The notes: generated by a model not told the origin, from the letters alone. DNA of 64,000 bases from Pseudomonadota bacterium (GCA_023426545.1 JAFAAN010000057.1:1-64000); one strand, 5' to 3'. Shown: positions 43,893 to 53,485, counted from the stretch's first letter. Numbers and translations are program-made.

Positions 43893-45236
43893 CTAGCCCG
43901 CTGGCGCGAAGACGAAGGGATAGGAAACGGCCGTCTCGTCATCGGGTTTGAAGGGGAACACCCAGCTGCGGATGGTGGTGCGGATGCAGCTGCCCACCGC
44001 CTCGCTGCCCAGGGTGTTCTCCTCGATTTCGATGTCCCCGGCCCGGCCGGACGTCTTGATGGTGAAGCGCACCACCACCTTGCCCTTGAGGTTGGGGTTT
44101 CGCTTGAGCTCCTTCTCGTAGCAGCTCTGGATGGCGGCCTTGCGCGCGCGCACGTAGCGGGCGAGCGCGTCGCGGTCCACGTCCGTGCTCTCGATTTCGG
44201 GCGCGGCGTCCTGCACCCGGCCCCTCACCGCCGTCTCCTTCTTGTCGCCCAGGTCCACCTTGCCGCCGCCCTGGGTGCCGATGGCGCCGATGTCCGTCAC
44301 CGTGCCGGTGCCACCGCCACGCGGGCCGCCCGGGGCGCCCACGGAGGCCTCGCGGGCCACGCCCACGCCGCCGGCGCCCGCCAGGGCCTCGGCGATGTCG
44401 CCGCCGCCGCTGGCGCCGCCCAGCACGTCCGCGAAGGCGCCCTGGCCGCCGCCGCTGTTGGAGCCCAATATCTTCAACAGGCCCTTGCCGGAGACCTTCT
44501 TCACCACCTCCGCGCGGCGCTGCTGCGCGGCGTCGCTCGCGGGCCTGGGCTCGGCGGGCGTGTCGTCCTTGGGCGCGGCCTCCGGCGTGTCGGTCCGGGG
44601 GGCCTCGGCGGGGCCGGACTCCACGGGCCTGGGGAGCTCCGCCGGGCGCTGGGGGATGATGGCGCGCACGAAGCGGTCGTCCAACTCGTCCAGCTCCAGC
44701 TCCGCCACCTGCGGCGTCTCCGCGGTGATGATGAGGGCGGCCCCGGAGAAGTGGATCAGCAGCGAGGCCGCGAGGATGCCGAAGAAGACGCGGTCCATCG
44801 TCTTCCACCGGCTGACCATGACGTCCGAGGGCAGCACCGGCTTCGCCTCCTCGGGCGGCGGCGCGACGAACTGGAAGAAGAGGGTGGCGTCGCCCAGCTC
44901 CACCTTGCCGCGCGCCGTCTCCGGCAGGGGCAGCACGTGCAGGTCGCCGCGGCGGGTGGCCAGGCCCTGCGTGCGCAGGGACTCGAAGTCCACGTCGGAC
45001 GAGCCCAGGTTGACGCGGCCCTTCATGTCAGGGCTGAGGACGAGCTGGAACTGCTGGTTCTGGCTCTCCAGCAGCGCGAAGCGAGCGGGCCGGCCCTCGG
45101 ACGCGGGCAGGACGATGGTGTTCTTCGCGTCGTGGCCGATGGTGACGGTTTCGCGGCGGACGTGGTGCTCTTCGACGATGCGGCCGTTCTGGATGACGCC
45201 GACGCGGAGCAGCTTGTTCTGCGAGGTGGCGGCCAT
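43893..45236 (-). CDS. GltG/NfsG-like envelope protein: FHA-like domain, one membrane span, AgmX-type C-terminal domain
   Basis: This is a 447-residue protein. An FHA-like domain (about 8-125) precedes one membrane span at about 142-165 (VFFGILAASLLIHFSGAAL) and a Pro/Ala/Gly-rich periplasmic spacer. It ends with an AgmX/PglI-type domain (about 345-447), with the cysteine pair SCYEKELKRNPNLKG and SCIRTTIRSW. This order is that of GltG in the gliding (Glt) complex and NfsG in sporulation. The FHA part has GH where the canonical domain has GR, so phosphopeptide binding may be lost. It is 4 bases downstream of the GltF-like gene. Which paralogous set it belongs to cannot be told from the sequence alone. 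Confidence 0.78.
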   Translation of the reverse strand: MAATSQNKLLRVGVIQNGRIVEEHHVRRETVTIGHDAKNTIVLPASEGRPARFALLESQNQQFQLVLSPDMKGRVNLGSSDVDFESLRTQGLATRRGDLHVLPLPETARGKVELGDATLFFQFVAPPPEEAKPVLPSDVMVSRWKTMDRVFFGILAASLLIHFSGAALIITAETPQVAELELDELDDRFVRAIIPQRPAELPRPVESGPAEAPRTDTPEAAPKDDTPAEPRPASDAAQQRRAEVVKKVSGKGLLKILGSNSGGGQGAFADVLGGASGGGDIAEALAGAGGVGVAREASVGAPGGPRGGGTGTVTDIGAIGTQGGGKVDLGDKKETAVRGRVQDAAPEIESTDVDRDALARYVRARKAAIQSCYEKELKRNPNLKGKVVVRFTIKTSGRAGDIEIEENTLGSEAVGSCIRTTIRSWVFPFKPDDETAVSYPFVFAPAG

Positions 45237-45240
45237 GGGG

Positions 45241-45516
45241 CTAGAAGGGTTCCTGTTCCACGCTCTTCTCGACCTCGGGCACGAAGCTCTCGGTGCGGTT
45301 GAGGTCGTCGAAGCTCAGGTTGGAGCGCTGGAGGATGTACATGGCCTGGGGCTTCTGGATGCGGCCCTCGACGGTGATGGCCTCCAGGCGGATGACCTTG
45401 CGCGGGGCCTTCTTCGGCTGCGCGGCGTCGCGGCTGGCCGTAGAGGCGCGGCTGGCGTCCTGGGCGAGCACGGTCGCGGCGGTGAGCAGCACGATGAGGG
45501 CGAGGGTGGGGCGCAT
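45241..45516 (-). CDS. Small GltF-like secreted protein
   Basis: This is a 91-residue protein with a signal peptide (MRPTLALIVLLTAATVLA), a basic linker, then IRLEAITVEGRIQKPQAMYILQRSNLSFDDLNRTESF. That pattern resembles the small periplasmic GltF-type proteins encoded between GltE- and GltG-like genes in Glt/Nfs clusters. It lies 7 bases downstream of the GltE-like gene and 4 bases upstream of the GltG-like gene, so the three are tightly coupled. Assignment rests mainly on size and position. The EGRIQKP motif is also reminiscent of TonB-box-like periplasmic proteins. Confidence 0.65.
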   Translation of the reverse strand: MRPTLALIVLLTAATVLAQDASRASTASRDAAQPKKAPRKVIRLEAITVEGRIQKPQAMYILQRSNLSFDDLNRTESFVPEVEKSVEQEPF

Positions 45517-45523
45517 GGTGGAT

Positions 45524-47011
45524 TTACGGGGAATCGGTGGTGAGTCTATCCGAGCCGGCGGGCCCCGGGGCAGCCGGCTCGCCGCTGGAGGCCGGCGCAG
45601 GGTGCGGTGGGGCGGAGGTGGTGGAAGGTGAGGCGTCCGGTGCCGCGATGCGCGTGTCCGGCTCCTGCATGGACACCTCGGAGGCGGGCGGCGTTCCCTC
45701 GGGCGGCGCCGCAGCGGCGGCCTCCCGCGCTTCCGAGGCCTTGCGGAGCTGGTCCCGCTGCTCGCGCTCCAGCCGCCGCTCCTCGCGTTCGATGAGCTTG
45801 CGCGTGTCCTTCACGTACTGGGGGATGCGCTCGTCGCGCCCGCCGCGCGCCTGGTAGTTGTCGAAGTGGGTGAGGGCCGTCTTGTAGCGCTTGAGCGGGT
45901 CCATCCCCGGCGGCTCCACGTCGAGGTAGAGGATGGCCAGGTTGAAGTACGCGTCCGCCGCGCCGGGCATCAGGAGCAGGACCTGCTCGTACTCGGCGCG
46001 GGCGCGCGCGAAGTTCCCCTGGCCGCGGTGGGCATTGCCCAGGTTGAGGCGGGCCGAGGCGAAGTCCGGCGCGGCGCGCACCGCGGCCTCCAGCTCGGTG
46101 ACGGCGGCGTCGTAGTCCTGCGCCTCGTTGAGCAGGGCGCCGAAGTTGTTGCGCGCCTCCGCGAAGTCCGGCCGGAGCTGCGCGGCCACCTTGAAGGACT
46201 CCAGGGCCTGGGGCCGCGACGCGAGCGCCAGGTACACGAGGCCCAGCGCGTTGTGCGTGGCCGCGTCCTTCGGGTCGATGGCGCGGGCGTTCTCCAGCAC
46301 CATGCGCGCCAGCTCGTGCTTGCCCTCGCGGTAGTAGACCTGCGCCAGCACCTGCATGGCGCGCACGTGCCGCTCGTCGCCCTTCAGCGCCAGCTTGGCC
46401 TCGGCCGCGGCGGCGGTGGGGTTCTTCGACTGGAGCAGGACGACGGCCAGCGCGGTGCGAAGCGGCACCGAGTCCGGCTTGGACGACAGCCGCTCGCGCA
46501 GCTCCGCCTCCAGCTTCGCCGAGCGGCCGGTGCGGCCATACAGGCGGGCCAGGCAGTCCCAGGCGGACTGCTGCTCGGGCGCGACGTCCAGCGCCTTCCG
46601 GTAGGAGCGCTCGGCCTCGGCCGGCTTGCCCATCCGCTCCTGGATGATGCCCAGGTTCGTCCACGCGTAGTCGAGCGCTGGGTCCAGCTCCACCAGCGTG
46701 CGCAGCGCCGCCTCGGCGGCGGTCAGTTCTCCCCGGCGCGCAATCTCCACTGCCTCCGCGAAGTCTCGCTCGGGGCCACGCGGCTCCGCTGGACGGGACA
46801 GGGGCGCGGGCGCCTGGGCTGCTTCGGTGGCGGTCGCGTCTCGTGGCTGCGCGGTGCTCGCCGCGTCCTCCGCGGGAGGTGGCACGGTGGTGCTCGCGCT
46901 ATCCGGCCGCGTGGCAGCGGGGCCCGTGGCGCACGCGGACAGCCAGAGTCCGGAGGCCAGCATCAGGGTGGTCAGCGCGCGGGCGCACGAAGGACGCGGG
47001 CCAGGACTCAC
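45524..47011 (-). CDS. GltE-like TPR lipoprotein
   Basis: This is a 495-residue lipoprotein precursor (lipobox LSAC, Cys27). After an Ala/Thr/Pro linker there are about nine TPR repeats (about residues 85-385), with typical units such as ALDYAWTNLGIIQERMGKP and PDFAEARNNFGALLNEAQD. The C-terminus is Pro/Ala-rich and disordered. GltE/AglT and NfsE have the same lipoprotein-TPR design and sit in the outer-membrane part of the complex. It overlaps the upstream 1111-residue gene by 4 bases (ATGA), so both are translationally coupled. Confidence 0.75.
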   Translation of the reverse strand: MSPGPRPSCARALTTLMLASGLWLSACATGPAATRPDSASTTVPPPAEDAASTAQPRDATATEAAQAPAPLSRPAEPRGPERDFAEAVEIARRGELTAAEAALRTLVELDPALDYAWTNLGIIQERMGKPAEAERSYRKALDVAPEQQSAWDCLARLYGRTGRSAKLEAELRERLSSKPDSVPLRTALAVVLLQSKNPTAAAAEAKLALKGDERHVRAMQVLAQVYYREGKHELARMVLENARAIDPKDAATHNALGLVYLALASRPQALESFKVAAQLRPDFAEARNNFGALLNEAQDYDAAVTELEAAVRAAPDFASARLNLGNAHRGQGNFARARAEYEQVLLLMPGAADAYFNLAILYLDVEPPGMDPLKRYKTALTHFDNYQARGGRDERIPQYVKDTRKLIEREERRLEREQRDQLRKASEAREAAAAAPPEGTPPASEVSMQEPDTRIAAPDASPSTTSAPPHPAPASSGEPAAPGPAGSDRLTTDSP

Positions 47012-50000
47012 TTCACTCCCTCCCCGGACAGGCGCGGGGCCTCTTGCGGCGTCACCCTCGCTGGACCGGTGAGGCTGCCCACCAGCCCGTCGGGGTAGGT
47101 GGCGTCCGCGGCGAGCGCCTGCTTAGGCTCCTTGAGCACCGGGTACTCCTTGGGCCGGAAGCGGTTGAGGGCCTCCAGCGTGCGCCGCGTCCACTCGTTG
47201 GTGAGGCGGTTCTTCCGCGCCTCGGCCAGCGTCGCGGCGTAGCTCTCCACGGCCGCCTCTTCCAGCGAGGTGGTCTGCTGCACCAGCGTGTCCTGGTAGA
47301 CGACCACCGCCTCCTCGCCCATGCGCTTCACCTCGGGCGGGACGGGGGTCTCGATGATGGTGTTGGCGAAGCGCTCCAGCGCGTAGCCCCGGCGGTACAG
47401 GGCCGCCAGCGTCCACTCCAACTGCTTGTACGGGAAGACGCGCGCGTACGCCGCGTTGACGGACTTCACGCCGTTCCGCTTGGCCGTGAAGCTGCGCTCC
47501 AGCGCCTTGCCCCGGCCGCCAATCTTCAGCTTGTCGAACTTCTCGAACTCCAGCTCCGCGAGCTGGAAGCGGCTGTACGCGGCGGCGTCGGCGGCCAGCG
47601 GGTGCGTGTCCGGCTGGAGCTTGCGCCGGTCGAACTCCGCGGCGGCGCGCTCCCAGGCGCCCTGGGCCTCGCGCGTGCTGCCCAGCTTCTTCTGGGCGTC
47701 GCCCATGCGCCGGTGCGCGTCCACCACCAGCTCCACCTGCCCGGGCTGCGAGGCGAACTTGCGCACGAACTCCTGGAGCGCACGGACCTCTCCGCGCGGG
47801 TTGCCCTGCTTCGCGTAGATGACGGCGGCGCGGTACTGGTTCTTCGGCGCGTCCTCGGTCTTGGGGAACAGCTCCGCGTAGCGCAGGAAGGCCGCGGCGG
47901 CCTCGGGGTAGCGCTGCTGGCCCTCCAGCAGGCGCGCGGCGTTGAAGAGCGCCGCCTCGCGGTCCTTGGAGGCCGGGTAGTCCTTCACCAGCTTCTGGTA
48001 GCTGGCGACGGCCTTGTCGAAGTCGTAGGAGTTCTCCGCGTTCACCGCGACGCGGAAGAGGGCCCCTCCCGCTAGCGGCGAGGCCGGGTACTCGCTGTAG
48101 ATGCGCTCGTACAGCTTCAGGGCGGAGTCGAAGCGGCGGGTGTTCTCGTGCGCCACGGCGGCGTTGTTGAGCGCCTTGTCCGCGAACTCGTGGCGGGGGG
48201 CCTCGTCCACCAGCTCGATGTACTTGGTTGCCGCCTCCTCGTACCTGGACTCGGCCATGAGCTGGTCGGCCAGCTTGAAGCGGCCGGCGAGCTTGAACTG
48301 CATCAGCTGCTGGTGCAGGTCGCTCTTCGGGTCGATGACCTTGTCGTTGCTGGCCAGCCGCGCGCTGACCGCCTCCACGCTTCGCCAGTCCTCGTCGATG
48401 AGGTACGTCTCGATGGTGAGGTTGGTGGCGTAGCGGGCCACCTCGTGGCCCGGGTAGGCCTGGATGAGGGCCTCGAAGCGCCGGCGGGCCTCGGGGAAGT
48501 CGTCGTGCGTGTAGTACAGCTCCGCGGCCTGGTACGCGATGCCGGGGGCCTTCTCACCGCTGGGGAGCAGGGCCACGTAGGCATCCGCCGCGGCGACCAG
48601 CCGCTGCTCGGTGGGCGCGAGGGGGCGGGGCGTCACCGCCTGGCCTTGCGGGCGCTCGGTGGAGCGCAGCGGCTTCGACGCCGTCACCTCGCCGGACTGG
48701 ACGTCCAGGGCGAGCTGCTTCTGCCACGCGAGCACCGCGTTGAGGGTCGCGTCCGGGTGGTGCTTGTTGGCCGGGTCCGAGTCGCGCACGTGCTCGTAGG
48801 CGCGCGCGGCCGCGGCGAACTGGAAGGCGTTGTAGAGGCACTCCGCGTGGTAGAAGCGCATGTCGCCCGCGCTCTTCGTCCGCGGGAAGCGCTCCAGGTA
48901 GGCGCCGTAGGCCCGCCCGGCGACCTCGAAGGCGCTCCGGGCCTGCTCGAACTTGCCCTCCTGCTTGAAGACCAGCGCTTGCTGGTGGTGGTACGTGGCG
49001 CTGCCGTACAGGCTGCGCTCGGCCAGCAGGTTGGCGCGGTTGATGGCCTCCGTGTCGCCCTTGTTCTTCTCGTACCAGGCGCTGCCGGGCCGGTAGCGGT
49101 TGGCCAGGGCCTCGGACTCGGCGAAGGACAGGCCCAGCAGGCGGTCCCGCTCGTAGGCCAGGACGATGCGCTGCTGAATCTGCGGCGCGTCCCGCGCGTC
49201 CGGCGCCTTCTCCAGCACGCGCCGGTAGGCCTCGATGGCCGCCGCGTGCTTCGTCTGGTCGAAGTAGACGTTGCCCAGGCGCTGGTAGATTTCGACCTCG
49301 TAGGGCTTCGGGCCGCGCGCCGCGAAGAGCGCGTCGGCTCGGGCCAGGCCGCCCCAGCTCTCGTCCGCCAGGGAGATGGCCACGTACTGGAGGGCCTCCT
49401 CGCGCAGGTCGCCGCCGGCGGCGTCCTCGCCCTTCTCGGCGCGGCGGGCCTCGTAGAAGTCCACCAGCGCCAGGAAGGACGCCACCGCCGGCTCGAAGCG
49501 GTCCATGCGGTAGTACGTCCAGCCGAGCTTGTAGAGCGCCTTGTCGTAGAGCGGGTGCGCGGTGTCGCGCGTGGCGGCCTCGTACGCCTGCGCCGCCTTG
49601 GGCAGGGCCCGCGGGTCCTCGTAGTTGTCGAACCAGTACTCGCCGATGCGCACCCACGACTCGGTGGCGAAGCGGCTCCGCGGGTAGCGCGCGAGGAGCT
49701 GCTCGTACGCGTGGAGGCTGTCCTCGTACTGGTCCTGCTTCTCCAGGCAGTAGGCCAGCAGGTACCAGGCGCCGTCGTTGAGGCGGAAGTCCGGGAAGGT
49801 GGCCAGCAGCTTGCGGTAGAGCGCGATGGAGGGGCCGTAGTCCACGCGTGGCTCGGTGGGGAACTCCGCGTCCGGGCGCTGGTCGTGCGCCTCCAGCCGC
49901 TCCGCGTAGTCCTTCATCGCCAGCAGGTGGTCGTCCGACGAGCGCTCGTAATACAGCTCCGCCAGGCGGAACATGACGTCCGGCGTGTAGCGCGGCTCGG

Positions 50001-50343
50001 CCGGGTACTGACGGAGGAACGCCTCGAAGCGGGCGATGGCGTCCAGGCGCTCCTGGCGCTCCTGCGCCTCCAGGTCCTTGATGCGCTTCTCGTAGGAGGC
50101 CGCCAGCGCGCCGCGCTTCTGCTCGTAGCGCCGCTCCACCAGTTCCTGCACCTCGCGGTCGAACTCGCGCGACTCCGACTCGTACAGTTCGAGCGCGCGG
50201 CTCACCTCTTGGAACAGGGCCTCTTCCTGGGGCGTGCGCCCCAGGCCCTGGAGGTAGGGCGATGGCGGCGGAGCGGGGGCCTCCGCGGCGGAGGCGGCGC
50301 CGCCCAGGACGAGCAGCGCGGCGAGCAGGCGGGAGCGCATCAC
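47008..50343 (-). CDS. GltD/NfsD-like large periplasmic TPR protein
   Basis: This is an 1111-residue secreted protein with a signal peptide (about 1-20, ending AASA). A helical region rich in Glu and Arg follows (about 45-110), then TPR-like repeats throughout, for example YDKALYKLGWTYYRMDRFE and AAIEAYRRVLEKAPDA. Its size and position upstream of a TPR lipoprotein match GltD (AgmU, about 1200 residues) and NfsD, which interact in the periplasm. It overlaps neighbours by 4 bases on both sides. The homology call is from architecture, not from alignment. Confidence 0.72.
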   Translation of the reverse strand: MMRSRLLAALLVLGGAASAAEAPAPPPSPYLQGLGRTPQEEALFQEVSRALELYESESREFDREVQELVERRYEQKRGALAASYEKRIKDLEAQERQERLDAIARFEAFLRQYPAEPRYTPDVMFRLAELYYERSSDDHLLAMKDYAERLEAHDQRPDAEFPTEPRVDYGPSIALYRKLLATFPDFRLNDGAWYLLAYCLEKQDQYEDSLHAYEQLLARYPRSRFATESWVRIGEYWFDNYEDPRALPKAAQAYEAATRDTAHPLYDKALYKLGWTYYRMDRFEPAVASFLALVDFYEARRAEKGEDAAGGDLREEALQYVAISLADESWGGLARADALFAARGPKPYEVEIYQRLGNVYFDQTKHAAAIEAYRRVLEKAPDARDAPQIQQRIVLAYERDRLLGLSFAESEALANRYRPGSAWYEKNKGDTEAINRANLLAERSLYGSATYHHQQALVFKQEGKFEQARSAFEVAGRAYGAYLERFPRTKSAGDMRFYHAECLYNAFQFAAAARAYEHVRDSDPANKHHPDATLNAVLAWQKQLALDVQSGEVTASKPLRSTERPQGQAVTPRPLAPTEQRLVAAADAYVALLPSGEKAPGIAYQAAELYYTHDDFPEARRRFEALIQAYPGHEVARYATNLTIETYLIDEDWRSVEAVSARLASNDKVIDPKSDLHQQLMQFKLAGRFKLADQLMAESRYEEAATKYIELVDEAPRHEFADKALNNAAVAHENTRRFDSALKLYERIYSEYPASPLAGGALFRVAVNAENSYDFDKAVASYQKLVKDYPASKDREAALFNAARLLEGQQRYPEAAAAFLRYAELFPKTEDAPKNQYRAAVIYAKQGNPRGEVRALQEFVRKFASQPGQVELVVDAHRRMGDAQKKLGSTREAQGAWERAAAEFDRRKLQPDTHPLAADAAAYSRFQLAELEFEKFDKLKIGGRGKALERSFTAKRNGVKSVNAAYARVFPYKQLEWTLAALYRRGYALERFANTIIETPVPPEVKRMGEEAVVVYQDTLVQQTTSLEEAAVESYAATLAEARKNRLTNEWTRRTLEALNRFRPKEYPVLKEPKQALAADATYPDGLVGSLTGPARVTPQEAPRLSGEGVK

Positions 50344-52769
50344 TCCTTCACCTCGGACAGGACGTCCTGGAACTCGGCGTCCAGCTCGCGCAGGGCCTCG
50401 TCCTTCTGCGAGGACAGCGTCTGGATGGCCGTCGTCTTGTCCTGCTTCTCGTTGAAGGCCACGTCCACCACGCCCACGTCCGCCTTGAGCACCAGATCGT
50501 AGAACGTCTGGCGCACGCGGCGGATGCTGTCATAGGCGATGCGGCCCACCAGCATGCGGGCGTCGCCGGACACCGCGGCGACCTCCTCCTCGTAGCGCTG
50601 GAGGAGCTGCTGCTCGGCGACGACCTTCTCGCGGATGACGCGGCCCCGGTTCTCCAGCCGCTCGCGCAGCACGGTCCGGGCCGTCGTCACGCGCTCGCGC
50701 AGGCCGTCCAGCCGGTGCCGCACGGCCTGGGTGCGCCGCAGCGTGGACTGGGCCTCCGAGTCCGCCCGGGGCTCCGCCTCGCGCAGCACCGCGTGCTCAC
50801 GGCGCAGGGACTCCGCGTAACCCAGGCGGATGGCCCGCTCGCCGGCCAGCGAGGTGTCCACGGCGTTGCGCTCGTCCGCCAGCTTCGCGCGCGTGGTGGC
50901 CAGCTCCGCCTGGAGGTCGGTGAGCGTCTGGACCTCGGCCTGCAACTGGAGGAGGAACTCGCGCTCCTCGTCCGGCGGCGTCTGCCGCTGCGGGCGCGAG
51001 TCCTCCACCCACTGGCGCACGGAGGCGGCGATGGCCTGGAGCGACTGGAGCTCGTAGGCGAGCCGGTGGGCCTCGCGGTCCACCTCGTCCACGCGCCGCT
51101 GCATGCGCTCGCGGCGCGCCTCCAGCGCCTTCAGTGTGGTGGGCAGGGTGGAGAAGCGGCGCTCCAGCGCCTCACGCGCGTTGCGGGCCTCCGTCAGCCG
51201 CGCCTGCTCGTCGGGCGTGAGCACGCCCTCCAGCGCGCGCGTCTCCACCCGCACCAGCTCCGCCTCGGCGCTGATGAGGGCTGTGTCGACGGCGTCCGCG
51301 CGCGTGTTGGCCTCCTGCAGCTCCGGGAAGGTCTCCAGGCCGCGCGTGTCCAGGGCATGGAGGATGCGCCGGGCAATGGCCGCGGCCTCGTTCCGGCCCC
51401 GTCGCCCGCTGTCGAGGTCGTCCACCAGCCGCACCGCGTCCGCCACGTCGCGCTGCGTGGTGGCGTACTTCAGCACCAGCGGCGGCAGCACGGTGCTCAT
51501 GTCCGGCGTGCCGTCCGCGCGCCCCAGCAGCCGGTCGAAGTACGCCACCGGGTCGCGATGCGAGCCCAGCAGCGTGTCCAGGTGGTCGCGCGCCGGGCGG
51601 AAGGTGTCGCCGACGTGGGTATAGGCGTCGGTCGCCTCGTCATAGCGGCGCAGCTTCTGGAGCAGGTTGCCCTGGAGGATGCGCCCCTCCGCGGCCAGCC
51701 GCGAGTCGGGCGCCACCAGCAGCAGGATGTCGATGGCGTTCTTCGCCTGTTGGTAGTGGCCCTGGCGCACGTGCACCCAGGCCGATTCGTAGAGCGAGTC
51801 CGGGAAGGACTCGCTGTCGCGAGGCACCTGGCCGTAGCGGTCCAGGGCTTCGTCGAAGCGGCCCGTCTCGTACAGCAGCCGCCCCAGCGACAGGAGCGCC
51901 AGCTCACGCACGCGCCGCGCTTCCTCTTCGGGCGTCGGTGCTGCGCGGTGAGGGGCCGTCCTGCCCGGAGCGGCCTGCGCGGCCTGCGCCGATGGGGGCG
52001 TGGCGAGCTGCTGGAAGCGAGCAATGGCCGCGCTCAGGTCCCCTTCCTGCACGGACAGGACGCCCAGGTGGTAGGCGGCCTGCAAGCGGAAGGGGCCGTT
52101 GGGGGCCTGCGCCAGCGGCGTGAAGGCGGCGCGCGCCCGGGCGATGCGCTCCGCCGGCGCGAGGTCCGTGCGGCGGAACAGCCACTTGGCGTGGACGTAG
52201 GCAATCTCCGGCGAGAGCTGGCCGCCGGACAGCGTCCGGGCCTGCTCAACGTAGGCCTCGACGCCCTCGTAGACGTTGAGGCGCCCGGCCACCGTCAGGT
52301 AGCGCGACAGCGCCTCGCGGTAGTGGGGGGCGGTGGGGGGCAGGGCCAGCAGCTCGCGCAGGTACATGCGCGAGCCGATGTAGTTGCGCTGCTCGAACAG
52401 CGAGTCCGCCAGGTAGAAGAGCGCGTCCGGATAGCGGGGGTGCGCGCGGAAGCGAGGGTCGCTCACCAGGTCGTAGAAGAGGACGGAGGCCGCGGGCCAG
52501 TCGCCCAGCAGGTACTGGATTTCGCCGTCCGAGAACCGCCGGGCGAGCGCATCCTCGTCGCTGGCCTCGGCGCGCAGCGTGTACTGCGTCTCCACGAAGT
52601 GGAGGCTCTCCTCGGCGCCGGCGAGCCCCTGCTCCACCACGTCCAGCCGTGGCGCCAGCTCGCGCGCGGTCGGGTGGGGCGGGGGCTGGCGCGCGGGCTC
52701 GGCGGCGTGGAGGGCCGCCGGCCCCAGCAGGGCCGCCGCGAGGGTGAGGGCGCGGAGCGAGGCGTTCAC
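50340..52769 (-). CDS. GltC-like periplasmic TPR and coiled-coil protein
   Basis: This is an 809-residue secreted protein with a signal peptide (ending AALHA). The N-terminal half has TPR-like helices (about 60-400, for example PRYPDALFYLADSLFEQRN). The C-terminal half (about 500-800) is strongly coiled-coil, with many Arg/Glu/Leu heptads, before a terminal segment QDVLSEVKE. It is comparable to GltC-type proteins in order and TPR content, but the long coiled coil makes it larger than the roughly 674 residues I remember. It overlaps the next gene by 4 bases and starts 11 bases after the 234-residue gene. Confidence 0.65.
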   Translation of the reverse strand: MNASLRALTLAAALLGPAALHAAEPARQPPPHPTARELAPRLDVVEQGLAGAEESLHFVETQYTLRAEASDEDALARRFSDGEIQYLLGDWPAASVLFYDLVSDPRFRAHPRYPDALFYLADSLFEQRNYIGSRMYLRELLALPPTAPHYREALSRYLTVAGRLNVYEGVEAYVEQARTLSGGQLSPEIAYVHAKWLFRRTDLAPAERIARARAAFTPLAQAPNGPFRLQAAYHLGVLSVQEGDLSAAIARFQQLATPPSAQAAQAAPGRTAPHRAAPTPEEEARRVRELALLSLGRLLYETGRFDEALDRYGQVPRDSESFPDSLYESAWVHVRQGHYQQAKNAIDILLLVAPDSRLAAEGRILQGNLLQKLRRYDEATDAYTHVGDTFRPARDHLDTLLGSHRDPVAYFDRLLGRADGTPDMSTVLPPLVLKYATTQRDVADAVRLVDDLDSGRRGRNEAAAIARRILHALDTRGLETFPELQEANTRADAVDTALISAEAELVRVETRALEGVLTPDEQARLTEARNAREALERRFSTLPTTLKALEARRERMQRRVDEVDREAHRLAYELQSLQAIAASVRQWVEDSRPQRQTPPDEEREFLLQLQAEVQTLTDLQAELATTRAKLADERNAVDTSLAGERAIRLGYAESLRREHAVLREAEPRADSEAQSTLRRTQAVRHRLDGLRERVTTARTVLRERLENRGRVIREKVVAEQQLLQRYEEEVAAVSGDARMLVGRIAYDSIRRVRQTFYDLVLKADVGVVDVAFNEKQDKTTAIQTLSSQKDEALRELDAEFQDVLSEVKE

Positions 52770-52780
52770 CGGAGGGCCCT

Positions 52781-53485
52781 CTACTGGCCGGGAGTGGAGC
52801 GGGTGACGGGCGGCGGGGCGGCGGGCGTGGCCTTGCGGCCCGTCTCACGCGTCACGGCGACCTCATAGCGCACGGCGGGGCGGTCCTTCAGGTCGGTGGT
52901 GATGCCGCCCTGCTCGTAGCCCACCACGTGCACGGTGGAGGTCTTCCCCGGCTCCGCGTTGAACGTGTAGCTGGACTGCACCTTGAACTTGTAGCCCTCC
53001 AGGTAGCTGAACACGCCATAGCCGTTGCCCCGGTAGACGAGGCGCACGGCGAGCTGGTGCTGTCCGGGGATGATGCGGCCGTTGAAGACCTCGAACAGCT
53101 CGCGCTTGCCCAGGTCCGTCTGACCCGCCTCGTCCACCTGCGTGTAGATGGGCGCGCCGTCGAGCGCGTACGTCACCGACTCCAGCTCGAAGGAGCCGCC
53201 CATCTCGTTCTTGTGGAAGATGACGGCGCGGGCGCCGGTGGAGACGTCGCCGCCGAGCACCGTCTCCTGGAGCAGGAGCAGCCGCGCCTTGGAGCGGTAG
53301 ACCTTCTCCTTCAGGTCGACGACGTTCTCTTCCAGCGTCTTCACGCGGGTGTTGAACGCCTCGTCCGCGGTCGCAGCGGCCTGGGCAGAGGGGGCGGCGG
53401 AAGCTGCGGGCTCCTGCGCGAGCGCCGACCCGCAGAGGGCGGCGCTCAGCAGGGCGAGAAGCGGGTAGGTGGCGGCGACACGCAC
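52781..53485 (-). CDS. Secreted coiled-coil/beta-domain protein heading the Glt-like set
   Basis: This is a 234-residue secreted protein with a signal peptide (about 1-24, ending ALA-Q). A short coiled coil (about 44-75, VKTLEENVVDLKEKVYRSKARLL split by charged residues) is followed by a beta-sandwich-like domain (about 85-210) with GQHQLAVRLVYRGNGYGVF, and a Pro-rich tail. I recall similar proteins in myxobacterial Glt/Nfs-like clusters but cannot assign it to a named Glt protein. It is the first gene of the - strand run below mglA, 11 bases before the 809-residue gene, and is separated from mglA by 106 bases. Confidence 0.65.
   Translation of the reverse strand: MRVAATYPLLALLSAALCGSALAQEPAASAAPSAQAAATADEAFNTRVKTLEENVVDLKEKVYRSKARLLLLQETVLGGDVSTGARAVIFHKNEMGGSFELESVTYALDGAPIYTQVDEAGQTDLGKRELFEVFNGRIIPGQHQLAVRLVYRGNGYGVFSYLEGYKFKVQSSYTFNAEPGKTSTVHVVGYEQGGITTDLKDRPAVRYEVAVTRETGRKATPAAPPPVTRSTPGQ

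Noticed and set aside
48148..52868. Two long + strand open frames (48148-50502 and 50262-52868) opposite the GltD/GltC-like genes
   Set aside because: Their low-complexity Val/Leu/Arg/Gly composition and lack of signal peptides mark them as shadows. The - strand frames have signal peptides, TPRs and 4-base coupling.
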